A stretch of 64,000 nucleotides of DNA from DATKXU01 sp035528905 (GTDB taxonomy: Bacteria; Armatimonadota; UBA5829; DTJY01). The notes below the pieces were generated by a model. It was not told where the DNA came from. It worked only from the letters and a program-made list of their open reading frames with translations, and ran no database searches. Positions 8,878 through 16,877 of the stretch are shown here, in pieces. Location of the stretch: positions 1-64,000 of the forward strand of contig DATKXU010000037.1 of NCBI GenBank assembly GCA_035528905.1, written 5' to 3'. Both the position numbers and the translations under genes were made by a program. Within the stretch, counting starts at the first letter, position 1; each line of letters starts with the position of its first letter.

Positions 8878-9342
8878 TGCTGTCACTCCTTCCGCGCACG
8901 GATGCGCCAACGCTGCCGGCCTCACAATCGGGCCGAAGGCGCATCGTTCCCTGACGCTCCTTTGACCCTAGTCGTGTTCTAACGCCGCTCACATCTCGCC
9001 GGCCAGGAATGCTACCATACCCTGATAGTTGTCTAAGGCAATAGTGTAAGTGCTGCAGCGGATGCAGCCCGTGACATCACGGGCCCACGTTATTTGGGAG
9101 TCACGTTAGTCTATTTCGAGGTCGGCAGAGTTTATTCCTTCGTGGGCAAGAAAGCCGACCGTTGGCGTCTTCGAGGTTTCCAGCCCGCTGCAGTGCTTCT
9201 GTGCCCTAATAGGGAACTCCCCCGTGCTAACTCTGTTGCAAACCCTGTCGTTTTCGCCTAGAATGGGCACTGCAGATCGTTCTGCAATAAGGATACCATC
9301 TACAGAGGAGCATTGTCAAGCTACTCAGCAGGAGAAGCGCTT
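8878..9342. other. Intergenic region between divergent genes
   Basis: This 465-bp spacer separates the minus-strand STAS gene from the plus-strand phosphorylase gene. It holds a clear hairpin at 9067-9084 (GCCCGTG, 4-nt loop, CACGGGC) that is not followed by a T-run, and one good promoter reading rightward (listed separately). No protein-coding signal was seen in it. Confidence 0.6.
9236..9264 (+). promoter_or_regulatory. Sigma-70-type promoter for the phosphorylase gene
   Basis: TTGCAA at 9236-9241 and TAGAAT at 9259-9264 are separated by 17 bp, matching the -35/-10 consensus at 4/6 and 5/6 positions. Transcription would begin about 70 bp before the GTG start at 9343. This is a prediction by motif only. 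Confidence 0.5.
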
Positions 9343-10098
9343 GTGGCTATCGGTTTGATCGCTGGTACAGGGACGCATTTCTTATCGCCAAAGGAGCAGT
9401 GGTCCGAAGTTGCAACCCCCTACGGGCCTGCTTACCTGGCAGCCGGGGTCCTGGGCGGGAAAGAACTTGTGCTTCTGAGACGACACGGCCCAGCGTCGAA
9501 CATACCTCCCCACCTGATCAACTACCGTGCGAATCTCTGGGCTCTGCGACAGGCCGGCGTCAAGCGCGTTCTGGCAACAGGGGCCGTCGGCTCCTTGAGA
9601 AAGGAGATAAAGCCTCCCTCTCTCGCAGTGGTCTGCGACTTTATTGATTTTACGAGGCAACGCGAGACCACGATCCCCGACCGACAGGAAACAGCAGTGG
9701 TACACACCGATTTCTCCATCCCCTACTGTCCGGAAACATCCGCCGCGCTTGAACAGGCGGCAGCGGAGTCGGCAATAGCTCTGGGCCGCCGAGTCACGTA
9801 TGTCTGCGTGGATGGCCCCAGATACGAGACCCCCGCAGAGGTGAGGATGTTTGCCAAATTGGGCGGCGATGTTATCGGTATGACTGGGGTGCCGGAAGTC
9901 ATTTTGGCAAGAGAGATGGGATTGTGTTACGCAGCACTGGCAATCGTGACAAACTATGCTACCGGCATCCTCAATCGGCCGGTTTCGCATGAGGATGTCA
10001 TCGAATGCGTGGTCGAATGCCGGCAGCAGGTTCAAGAGGTGCTCGAGCGGACAGCGGCTATAGTGCCTGAAACCCGGGCGTGCTGCGCGCCGCCGTAA
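9343..10098 (+). CDS. MTA/MTI or purine nucleoside phosphorylase (PNP family 2)
   Basis: This trimeric-class phosphorylase has 251 residues: phosphate-binding start IGLIAGTG, RHGPASNIPPHLINYRANLWAL, and the family signature region VCVDGPRYETPAEVRMFAKLGGDVIGMT. Phosphorolysis of methylthioadenosine, methylthioinosine or purine nucleosides would feed methionine or purine salvage. The start is a GTG 30 bp inside the longest frame: it gives the family-typical N-terminus and has GGAG 8 nt upstream. In the base-specificity loop it reads VTNYATGI, with Asn where adenine-specific MTA phosphorylases have Asp. This favours 6-oxopurine substrates (inference). It converges on pilT with 9 bp between stops. 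Confidence 0.82.
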   Translation: MAIGLIAGTGTHFLSPKEQWSEVATPYGPAYLAAGVLGGKELVLLRRHGPASNIPPHLINYRANLWALRQAGVKRVLATGAVGSLRKEIKPPSLAVVCDFIDFTRQRETTIPDRQETAVVHTDFSIPYCPETSAALEQAAAESAIALGRRVTYVCVDGPRYETPAEVRMFAKLGGDVIGMTGVPEVILAREMGLCYAALAIVTNYATGILNRPVSHEDVIECVVECRQQVQEVLERTAAIVPETRACCAPP

Positions 10099-10107
10099 GC
10101 CTCAGAG

Positions 10108-11169
10108 CTATGGACGGCGGATAAGCTGCTTCAGCTCGGTGAGATTCCCCGCGTTGAAGAATGCTTCCTCCTCGCTTATGAGACCCTCCTTGAAGTACCT
10201 GACGAGGCACTGGTTCATCGTCTGCATGCCCCAGAAGCCGCCTTCGCTGATCGCTGAATAGATCTGGCCTGAACGCCCCTCCTCGATCAGCTTGCTTACG
10301 GTCGGCGTGGCGATCATGATCTCCACGGCTGCTATGCGCCCAACGCCGTCGGCTTTCGGCAGCAGCTTCTGTGAGGCTATGCCTCGCAGGGAGTTTGCCA
10401 TGCGCATACATATCTGAGGCTTGTCGTGCGGCGGGAACATGTTGATCATCCGGTCCATGGTTTCGGATGCGCTGGTAGTGTGTACGGTTGACATGACGAG
10501 GTGACCCGTCTCCGAAGCGGCCAGAGCGACGTTCATCGTCTCCACATCGCGCATCTCACCGATGAGGATGACATCAGGGCTCTGCCTCACAATGTACTTG
10601 AGCGCATCAGTAAACGAGTCCGTGTCTATCCCGACCTCTCTCTGGTTGATGATTGAGAGCCTATCCTCGTGTACGAACTCTATGGGATCCTCGATGGTTA
10701 CAACATTGCAGCGGCGGGTGTTGTTTATTAGATCAATCATGGCTGCCAGCGTCGTTGATTTCCCGCAGCCTGTAGGACCCGTAACCAAGATCAATCCCTG
10801 CCGGTGCATAGTCAGATCGCTGACTACCGCCGGCATGCCGAGCTCCTCGAGGTTGTATATTTGGAGAGGAATCAGCCTGAGCACCGCACCTATGCTCCCA
10901 CGCTGCTGGTACACGTTCGCCCTGAATCTAGCTACCTTGTCTATCGTGAAGGCCAGATCCAGCTCATGCCTGTGCTCGAATCGTGCGATCTGATTGGAGT
11001 TCATGATGCTGTACGCCAGCTCGCGCACATCATCCGCAGTAAGCGCCGGAAAGTCTGTAGGCATGACCCTGCCGTCAACTCGCAGCGTCGGCGGCGATTT
11101 CTCCTTCAAGAACAGATCGGAGGCCTTCTTTTCCGCTGCAAACTTCGCAAGTTCAGTGAGGTCCATCAA
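10108..11169 (-). CDS. pilT: Type IV pilus retraction ATPase PilT
   Basis: This hexameric secretion-type ATPase of 353 residues powers pilus retraction and twitching. The Walker A motif GPTGCGKSTT is near residue 130. The Asp box and Walker B region (VVTIEDPIEFVH, LRQSPDVILIGEMRDVET-like RQSPDVILIGEMRD) and the His box HLVMSTVHTTSA are present. The C-terminal AIRNLIRE motif typical of many PilT proteins is not evident; the tail reads FNAGNLTELKQLIRRP. No other pilus genes lie nearby. It is preceded at 7 bp by a membrane-anchored protein of unknown function on the same strand. Confidence 0.92.
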   Translation of the reverse strand: MMDLTELAKFAAEKKASDLFLKEKSPPTLRVDGRVMPTDFPALTADDVRELAYSIMNSNQIARFEHRHELDLAFTIDKVARFRANVYQQRGSIGAVLRLIPLQIYNLEELGMPAVVSDLTMHRQGLILVTGPTGCGKSTTLAAMIDLINNTRRCNVVTIEDPIEFVHEDRLSIINQREVGIDTDSFTDALKYIVRQSPDVILIGEMRDVETMNVALAASETGHLVMSTVHTTSASETMDRMINMFPPHDKPQICMRMANSLRGIASQKLLPKADGVGRIAAVEIMIATPTVSKLIEEGRSGQIYSAISEGGFWGMQTMNQCLVRYFKEGLISEEEAFFNAGNLTELKQLIRRP

Positions 11170-11176
11170 GACTCGA

Positions 11177-11894
11177 TCAACTCCTTTGATCCCTATCCCC
11201 AGTATTGGGCCTGGCAGCCCTTCTCGTTACCAGGTATGTGAGCGCAGCAGCGAAGACCGCCAGCGCTGCAACAAACGAAAGAGCCAAAGCGCCAGGTCTT
11301 CTCCATCCGCTCTGCGTGGGCCTTTGTGCAATTCCGGTGGGAGGCAGTCCCAGGGTCTCGAACTTGGCGTCCTTCACGATCACGGTGTATTCGTAGGTAT
11401 TAGTGCCACGTTTGAGCGAAATCTTGACGTACTTGTTTTCGTAATCCTCCAAGCCGTGGAATGTGAAACTCGGAGGCACGACGTAGATGATCTTCATCGT
11501 CCTCAGACGTCTCAGAGGCTTGACGATGGGCTCGACAGGCAGGACTCCAGACTCAAGCTTGATCGCTTCGGGTGTCATGAACGTAACAGACGTCATGGGA
11601 TTCTCGGGCGGCGCAGACAAGGTCTCGTCCGAGATGTCGACATTCGCAGCACTCCAGCCTGTCTCGGACAGCAGTTGCCACAGTTGATGCTCCGCTTCGC
11701 TCCTCGCAATAACCTTAGCGTAGGTTACGGATACCCAATGCCCTCCCTGGTTTCTGGCGTCTACCCACACAATCACATCCGGCGCCGGGCTAGCAGGCTG
11801 ACTTGCAGCGGAGAAAGCACCGCTCGGCGCAATCAGCGTGAGTGACAGAGCAGCCAGTGCGCACCGTATGATGATTCCAGTAAGTGCCCGACTC
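11177..11894 (-). CDS. Secreted/membrane-anchored protein of unknown function
   Basis: The family is not recognised. The start MSRALTGIIIRCALAALSLT begins a signal peptide ending near ...GAFSAASQP. A periplasmic domain of about 170 residues follows, then a C-terminal transmembrane segment (ALSFVAALAVFAAALTYLV) with a short basic tail. A longer in-frame extension upstream was rejected because it would run through the tRNA-Ala gene. The 7-bp spacing to pilT suggests co-transcription and perhaps a role at the cell envelope, which is inference. Confidence 0.65.
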
Positions 11895-11952
11895 ATCGTA
11901 TGAGATGCCTCTGTGCGGGCGGCCCCGACCCGCAGCTCAGATGGCACAAAAA

Positions 11953-12027
11953 TGGTGGAGCTGATGGGAGTCGAACCCACGGCCTCTTCCATGCCAAGGA
12001 AGCGCTCTCCCACTGAGCTACAGCCCC
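11953..12027 (-). tRNA. tRNA-Ala (anticodon GGC)
   Basis: This is a full cloverleaf of 75 nt including an encoded CCA (11953-11955). The acceptor stem is GGGGCTG/CAGCTCC, the anticodon stem is CTTCC/GGAAG around the loop TTGGCAT, and the T arm is GTGGG-TTCGACT-CCCAT. The anticodon GGC is at 11993-11995. Confidence 0.97.
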
Positions 12028-12154
12028 ACTTCAACTTCGCGGATATTATACTACAAAACCCGGGCAGGTGCAACACAGGTTCTGGAGCTGCGTCGAACAA
12101 CGTGAACGTGAGACAAACATGCTCAGCAGCAGGGCCGTCCCGGATCGGGGCGTG

Positions 12155-12182
12155 TTGACAACCCGAGCAGAACATGTATGAT
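12155..12182 (+). promoter_or_regulatory. Strong sigma-70-type promoter for the Lrp-like gene
   Basis: TTGACA at 12155-12160 and TATGAT at 12177-12182 with a 16-bp spacer match the consensus at 6/6 and 5/6 positions. The start codon of the next gene is 46 bp downstream. Motif-based prediction. Confidence 0.65.
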
Positions 12183-12228
12183 GGTAGGCACAGCGTCCAA
12201 ACGTTGACTATCAGGGAGGTGTGGCGGC

Positions 12229-12510
12229 ATGGTGACCGCGATTGTTCTGATAACCGCAGAGAGAATGAGCATCCCGGAGACAGCGGAGACGCTGGCCGAG
12301 ATCGAAGGAGTGGCGGAAGTCTATTCCGTATCGGGCGAGTTCGACATTGTGGCTATACTTCGGGTGCGTCAGTACGAGGAATTGGCGAGTCTAGTGACGG
12401 AGCGACTGCTGAAGATTCCCACGATAACGCGGACTCAAACCCACATGGCGTTTCAGGCGTACTCGAAGCACGACCTGGAGCGCATATTCGGGATCGGCGC
12501 AGAAGTGTAG
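12229..12510 (+). CDS. Lrp/AsnC-type ligand-binding (RAM) domain protein
   Basis: This 93-residue protein consists only of the ligand-binding alpha/beta domain of Lrp/AsnC regulators: VTAIVLITAER, VAEVYSVSGEFDIVAILRV, TITRTQTHMAF. The DNA-binding helix-turn-helix half is absent. Stand-alone RAM proteins can oligomerise with full-length Lrp proteins or bind amino acids on their own. GGGAGG lies 9 nt before the ATG, and a strong promoter precedes it. No target can be named. Confidence 0.88.
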   Translation: MVTAIVLITAERMSIPETAETLAEIEGVAEVYSVSGEFDIVAILRVRQYEELASLVTERLLKIPTITRTQTHMAFQAYSKHDLERIFGIGAEV

Positions 12511-12572
12511 GGACTGTCAGCGGTCAACTGTGGAAAGTATTCTCTTGCTTATGCGTAGGCCTACCAGCTACA

Positions 12573-12669
12573 TGGCGGGAGTGTGTGGGAATCGAACCCA
12601 CCCAGGACACTCTTCATGCCCTACACAGGTTTTGAAGACCAGGAGAGCCACCAGGCCCCATCCACTCCC
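12573..12669 (-). tRNA. selC: tRNA-Sec (selenocysteine, anticodon TCA)
   Basis: This 97-nt tRNA has the long acceptor arm (GGGAGTG paired with CACTCCC), an extended variable arm, the anticodon loop CTTCAAA with anticodon TCA at 12633-12635, the T arm GTGGG-TTCGATT-CCCAC and an encoded GCCA end. The length, anticodon and layout are diagnostic of the selenocysteine tRNA that reads UGA. The outermost anticodon stem has a T-T mismatch. It lies about 860 bp from selA, supporting a working selenocysteine system. Confidence 0.95.
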
Positions 12670-12782
12670 GAATAAGTCCGCATACACAGTATACGCGGGG
12701 TCATAGAGGGAGTCAAGTCGGGCGGGCTGCCCCGGCGCACAACTGCGGAAGGCCGCCTGCATATCCTCGGGGGTTGCAACTC

Positions 12783-13463
12783 TCAGTTTGCCTGTGGGTA
12801 GTCCGGACCTTGCTGCGCCTGTTCCAGCTCTTCTGGCAGCTCAACTCGCTGGGCTTGCACGACCGCGAGGAACGCCTCCACAACAATGGAATCGAACTGC
12901 GTGCCTGCGCTTCCTCGGAGTTCGTCCAGCGCCTCATCAAGCCGCATAGCATCTCGCCAGGGCACATCCGATACGAGCATATCGAACGTCTCTGCAACGG
13001 CAATGATGCGCGCGCCAAGGGGGATCTCATGACCTTTCAACCCGTCGGGATATCCCTTCCCATCGAACCTCTCATGGTGGTGCTTTATCATTGGCAGGCA
13101 GGGCTTCAACTCCTCGACGCGCTCAAGCATTCTGATCGCAATTGTGCTATGAAGGCGCATGATCTCGAACTCGCGGTCTGTCAGCCGGCCGAGCTTCTCG
13201 ACGATTTGTTTGGAGATGCCAACCTTTCCGATGTCATGCAGGATAGCGGCACGCCTGAGCGCAACTAGTTCCTTTTGCGGAAGATCGAGATGCTTGCCCA
13301 TTGAAACTGCGTAGGCAGCCACACGATCACTGTGTCCGTCCGGTGCTCCCAGGCTCGCCGACCTCAGGTTCAACATTCCCATGAGGGCTTGTGTTTCGGA
13401 TTTGATCGTCGGGGGCGTCGGGACATCAGGCTCAGGGTCTTCCGCCAGTCTCTTCATCAACAT
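12783..13463 (-). CDS. HD-GYP domain protein (likely cyclic-di-GMP phosphodiesterase)
   Basis: This 226-residue protein is almost entirely an HD-GYP domain. It shows HDIGKVGISKQIVEKLG near residue 71, HH in MIKHHHERFDGKGYPDGLKG (the GYP motif), and IPLGARIIAVAETFDMLVSD. The metal-binding His/Asp residues are present, so hydrolysis of cyclic di-GMP is likely. There is no receiver domain, only a short N-terminal segment. AGAGGAG lies 7 nt before the ATG. It sits between tRNA-Sec and selA without an obvious functional tie. Confidence 0.9.
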   Translation of the reverse strand: MLMKRLAEDPEPDVPTPPTIKSETQALMGMLNLRSASLGAPDGHSDRVAAYAVSMGKHLDLPQKELVALRRAAILHDIGKVGISKQIVEKLGRLTDREFEIMRLHSTIAIRMLERVEELKPCLPMIKHHHERFDGKGYPDGLKGHEIPLGARIIAVAETFDMLVSDVPWRDAMRLDEALDELRGSAGTQFDSIVVEAFLAVVQAQRVELPEELEQAQQGPDYPQAN

Positions 13464-13527
13464 TCGTCATCTCCTCTACAGATTCATACGTTTTTAATTA
13501 TCGGCTCGGAGTAGCACTGACAGGAGA

Positions 13528-14940
13528 CTACGGGCGGAAAATTTCCTCTGCGGCGCGGACTATGTGCTGGATCTCGTTGTCTTCGATGGTTCGCAGGTCC
13601 AGAAGGAATCGGTCATCCGCCACCCTGCCAAAGATTGGCGGTTCGGCCATACGAAACGCCTTGGCAAGGTCCGCAGCGCTCATGCGGACGGATGAGATCG
13701 CGAGGAGCTTTGTCGGCAGGTGCTCGCCAGGCAGCGATCCACCGCCGATCTCCGAGAGCCCGTCGGTTACCTCGGCCCCCGCTCTGTCTGCAGCAACCCT
13801 GGTGATTGCCCGCCGCAAGCGCGTCGCTGAGCGATTAATATCCGCCAGCGACCGGCTGATGAATCTAAGCGTGGGGACAGCACTCTGGAGAGTCTCGGGA
13901 TCGGTGTAAAGCCTAAGGGTGCTCTCCAAGGCGGCGACGGTCAGTTTGTCGATACGAAGAGCTCGCGCCATCGGATTTCCAGCCATGGCACCCACAACCT
14001 GCCCTCGCCCGACGATGAGGCCGGCCTGCGGGCCGCCGAGAAGTTTGTCTCCGCTGAACATCACGACATCCGCCCCAGCCTTGACGCTGTCCTGCACGAG
14101 CGGCTCGCCTCTTAGCCCAAAGCGCGTTACATCCACCAGTGCGCCGCTTCCAAGGTCTTCCGCGACCGGGATATTGCAGCGGCGCCCGAGTTGTACCAAG
14201 TCGCCGATGGGGACTTCACTCGTGAAGCCGACGATGCGGAAGTTGCTCGTGTGCACGCGCAGTATCAAGGCCGTCTGATCGGAGATGGCAGCCTCGTAGT
14301 CGTCCAGGCGGGTGTGGTTCGTCGTTCCCACCTCTACCAACCGCGCACCTGATCGAGCCATTATGTCAGGGAGCCTGAATGAACCCCCGATCTCTACTAA
14401 CTGCCCTCGTGAGACTATGACTTCCTTACCGTTCGCTAGCGTATTCAGAGCCAGCATGACGGCGGCTGCATTGTTATTCACAGCGAATCCGGCTTCCGCG
14501 CCGCATAGCTCGGCTAGGAGCTTGCTGAAGTGTATATCCCGCGAGCCTCGACCGCCGGTCTCCAGGTTGGTCTCGAGGTTCGAGTGACCGGCAGCGACGG
14601 CATTCAGCGCCGCGAGAGTCGCTTCTGGCAGCACAGCACGGCCCAGACCGGTATGCAAGATGACTCCGGTTCCGTTGATTGCTTTTCGAAGCGATGGACT
14701 GCTGAGCCGCAGTGCCAGGTCACGGGCCTGGTCCGCTATGCGTTTGGGCGATAGATCCTCCGCCGTCGGCATCGGGCCGTCCAAGACTCTGTTGCGAAGT
14801 TCATCGAGAGTTTGACGCACGGCGGTGACAACCGTGCTGCGGGGAACTCGCCCTGCCAACTCCTTCAGAGCCGCGGTGTTCAGCAGTCTATCCACGGCCG
14901 GCAAGCTTCGCACAACCTCACGCGCCGTGTCCTTGGTCAT
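13528..14940 (-). CDS. selA: L-seryl-tRNA(Sec) selenium transferase
   Basis: SelA converts seryl-tRNA(Sec) to selenocysteyl-tRNA(Sec) using selenophosphate, with PLP bound to a lysine. The length of 470 residues is normal. The N-terminal RSLPAVDRLLN region is present, as are the GTGVILHTGLGRAVLPE motif and the PLP lysine in MFSGDKLLGGPQAGLIVG near residue 298. AGGAG lies about 8 nt before the ATG. Together with tRNA-Sec nearby and a UGA-containing selenoprotein gene at 32892-33374, it shows the organism decodes UGA as selenocysteine. selB and selD are not in this window. Confidence 0.97.
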   Translation of the reverse strand: MTKDTAREVVRSLPAVDRLLNTAALKELAGRVPRSTVVTAVRQTLDELRNRVLDGPMPTAEDLSPKRIADQARDLALRLSSPSLRKAINGTGVILHTGLGRAVLPEATLAALNAVAAGHSNLETNLETGGRGSRDIHFSKLLAELCGAEAGFAVNNNAAAVMLALNTLANGKEVIVSRGQLVEIGGSFRLPDIMARSGARLVEVGTTNHTRLDDYEAAISDQTALILRVHTSNFRIVGFTSEVPIGDLVQLGRRCNIPVAEDLGSGALVDVTRFGLRGEPLVQDSVKAGADVVMFSGDKLLGGPQAGLIVGRGQVVGAMAGNPMARALRIDKLTVAALESTLRLYTDPETLQSAVPTLRFISRSLADINRSATRLRRAITRVAADRAGAEVTDGLSEIGGGSLPGEHLPTKLLAISSVRMSAADLAKAFRMAEPPIFGRVADDRFLLDLRTIEDNEIQHIVRAAEEIFRP

Positions 14941-15063
14941 CGGGAAGCTCCTGATCTGCGTAGTATTCCCCTACATATTACCACAAGTTGCCTGCCAGGG
15001 TAATGCAAGTCGTGAGGCGCTTTGCGAGAATATGGCCCCCCGCAGGTTTGACTACTCTGATCT

Positions 15064-15399
15064 TCAGCGCTCGGTCTTCCCGGGCCCTGGCGGGGCTGCG
15101 CTCATATCCTTGATCTTCTGCTCGAGAGCGGCTATTCTGGTTTCCAGCGCTGCGATCTGGGTCCGATCCGCGACACCGATTTCCTTGAGCGTGTCCCTTA
15201 TTTGCGCGCGGATACGCTCATTCAGCTTGCGGCGTTCTTCCTCGGTGCGGCACATCAGCTCTTCGTACATCTTCCTGCCTTCTTCAGCGGTGATTTCGCC
15301 GCGCTTCACCAGATCGTCTACCACCTCCCTTATCTTATCCGCAGACACGGCGGCCGCTCCAAGACCAAATAGCAGCAGCTTGCGAAGTGTCTCAAACAT
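15064..15399 (-). CDS. Small coiled-coil, phasin-like protein
   Basis: This 111-residue protein has an alanine-rich hydrophobic N-terminus (MFETLRKLLLFGLGAAAVSA). Then comes VVDDLVKRGEITAEEGRKMYEEL, a segment seen in PhaF/phasin-like polyhydroxyalkanoate regulators. A charged helix and a C-terminal heptad coiled coil (IAALETRIAALEQKI) follow. AGGAGG lies 8 nt before this ATG, deciding the start over a longer in-frame extension. No polyhydroxyalkanoate synthase is nearby, so granule association is only suggested by similarity. Confidence 0.75.
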   Translation of the reverse strand: MFETLRKLLLFGLGAAAVSADKIREVVDDLVKRGEITAEEGRKMYEELMCRTEEERRKLNERIRAQIRDTLKEIGVADRTQIAALETRIAALEQKIKDMSAAPPGPGKTER

Positions 15400-15487
15400 T
15401 CCAATGCCTCCTTGTTCTTGACTTGGCATGAAGGGCGCTCCGAAGTGGCAGATCGGCGATGGCGGCAGTTCCCTTGCCACGGCTGCA

Positions 15488-15997
15488 TCAGTCGCGGCGC
15501 CAGTTGACTCGCAACAGCTTCGTATCCCGCGACCACTTGTACTCAACGTCTCCCGAATACGACTTCCGCACGGCCCGGCCCAGCTTCTGCGCAAGCTTCT
15601 CGTTTGTCGTGAGCACGACCAGCCCAGCGTCAGACCGCTCTATATCCATTATACGCGCCAGGGGATTGGTTTGCATTGCCCTCCGGTTTTCGCGATTCAG
15701 GAGATTTACTATCTCACGCTCATGATGCTCCAGGAACGCACCGGAGAGGGCAAGCACGCCGCCGGGCAAACGGTCCTTTATCTTCCGGCAGCCCGGACAC
15801 AATGTATCCACTAGGCGTTTCGCTCGTGCCAGATCGCGCGCCGCCTGACTCTCCAGCTCCCACCTGTGGCCTGCGTATACGGAGCGGCACTCCCGGCAGA
15901 TTGCAACTTCATCGGGCTTCAAGTCCAGAAGGTAGGGGTCACCGGATGTCTTCACATTCCTGCGAATACGGACCAGCTTTTTGCGTGAGGTGATCAC
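15488..15997 (-). CDS. Zinc-ribbon protein, BCAM0308-like
   Basis: This 169-residue protein has two CxxC pairs: CRECRSVYAGHRWE near residue 46 and CPGCRKI near residue 77, expected to bind one zinc. The pattern CxxC-x-VY-x-GRW-like and the DPYLLDLKPDE lead-in resemble the BCAM0308 family of unknown function. A C-terminal alpha/beta segment follows (ARIMDIERSDAGLVVLTTNEKLAQKLGRAV). The start is a GTG with GGAGGAG about 6 nt upstream; longer readings overlap the neighbouring gene. Role unknown; the family assignment is from memory of the motif. Confidence 0.7.
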   Translation of the reverse strand: MITSRKKLVRIRRNVKTSGDPYLLDLKPDEVAICRECRSVYAGHRWELESQAARDLARAKRLVDTLCPGCRKIKDRLPGGVLALSGAFLEHHEREIVNLLNRENRRAMQTNPLARIMDIERSDAGLVVLTTNEKLAQKLGRAVRKSYSGDVEYKWSRDTKLLRVNWRRD

Positions 15998-16067
15998 TCC
16001 AAGCTCCTCCTGAGCATGTTTACCCCACGGTATCGCCGGGAAAACAACGCGAAAGGACCAGTGAGCG

Positions 16068-16832
16068 CTAGAGGCTCCGGTAGGCGTGCAACAGTTCGGC
16101 GAGAGTAACAATGACCAAGAACAGGGCGACGAGGAGTATCCTGCCGAAGATTGAGAGAGCACTGAGGGCGAACAACACAATGATGATCACCGTCACGGTG
16201 ATCGCTGAAGTCACCGCGATTTGCCTGATGCCGCCCCGCGCCAGCCATTGCTTCAGCTCACTGGATATCCGAAGCTCCCCTTCGCACTCGCCGCAACGAG
16301 TGCGCTCCGGGGGATTCTTATGGCCGCAGCTTGGACAGCTGATCGGCGGAGTCACCTTCTCCTGCCTCTCCTGGATAAACTGCTCCAGGCGACGGACCTC
16401 CTCCGGACTGCTAGGGCACATGCGCACGAGCTCGGTTTGCTCGGCAATTGCTTCATCGAGCCTGCCCAGCGTGTACAACTCCTCGGCCAGCCGGCTTCGG
16501 GCAGCCATGTTTAACGGGTCACTGGTAATGGCGTTCTTATACTGCTCGATTCGCTCGTCGTGGAAGCAGTGGTCAGCCCGGCGTTCCCGCCATCTCGGCA
16601 GAATCAGCAGTGAGACCAGCAGGATCAGAATAACCAAGACTGGGAGGACCCGAAGGGTGACAACGGAGATGATTAGACCCAGGTACAAGCCGGTAATGAG
16701 GATGCACTCCAGCCCGCCGATTGTGCCCTCAACGTAGCACCCGATAGTCTTGTGCAGCAGTAGCCCGGCGAGGATCCCAAAAAAAACTGCCAAGCTCACA
16801 AGAAGAAATACGTTTCCAGGCTGACTGACCAC
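16068..16832 (-). CDS. Membrane protein with TPR and zinc-ribbon segments
   Basis: This 254-residue integral membrane protein has two hydrophobic helices at the N-terminus (VFLLVSLAVFFGILAGLLL and a second near residues 40-80). A cytoplasmic TPR-like stretch follows (YKNAITSDPLNMAARSRLAE, LYTLGRLDEAIAEQTELV), then a zinc-ribbon SCGHKNPPERTRCGEC near residue 175. Two C-terminal membrane helices complete it. The family is not identified. It lies 70 bp upstream of the zinc-ribbon gene on the same strand. Confidence 0.65.
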   Translation of the reverse strand: MVSQPGNVFLLVSLAVFFGILAGLLLHKTIGCYVEGTIGGLECILITGLYLGLIISVVTLRVLPVLVILILLVSLLILPRWRERRADHCFHDERIEQYKNAITSDPLNMAARSRLAEELYTLGRLDEAIAEQTELVRMCPSSPEEVRRLEQFIQERQEKVTPPISCPSCGHKNPPERTRCGECEGELRISSELKQWLARGGIRQIAVTSAITVTVIIIVLFALSALSIFGRILLVALFLVIVTLAELLHAYRSL

Positions 16833-16877
16833 CCTAGTTCGCTCCTTGAGCGAGATACCATCGAGCCGATCCGCTGA

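Noticed and set aside
9067..9084. Hairpin GCCCGTG/CACGGGC considered as an intrinsic terminator or operator
   Set aside because: No T-run follows on either strand and it lies between divergent genes; no regulator can be tied to it.
11895..12175. Upstream in-frame extension of the membrane-anchored protein at 11177-11894
   Set aside because: It would translate through the tRNA-Ala gene; the inner ATG starts a proper signal peptide.
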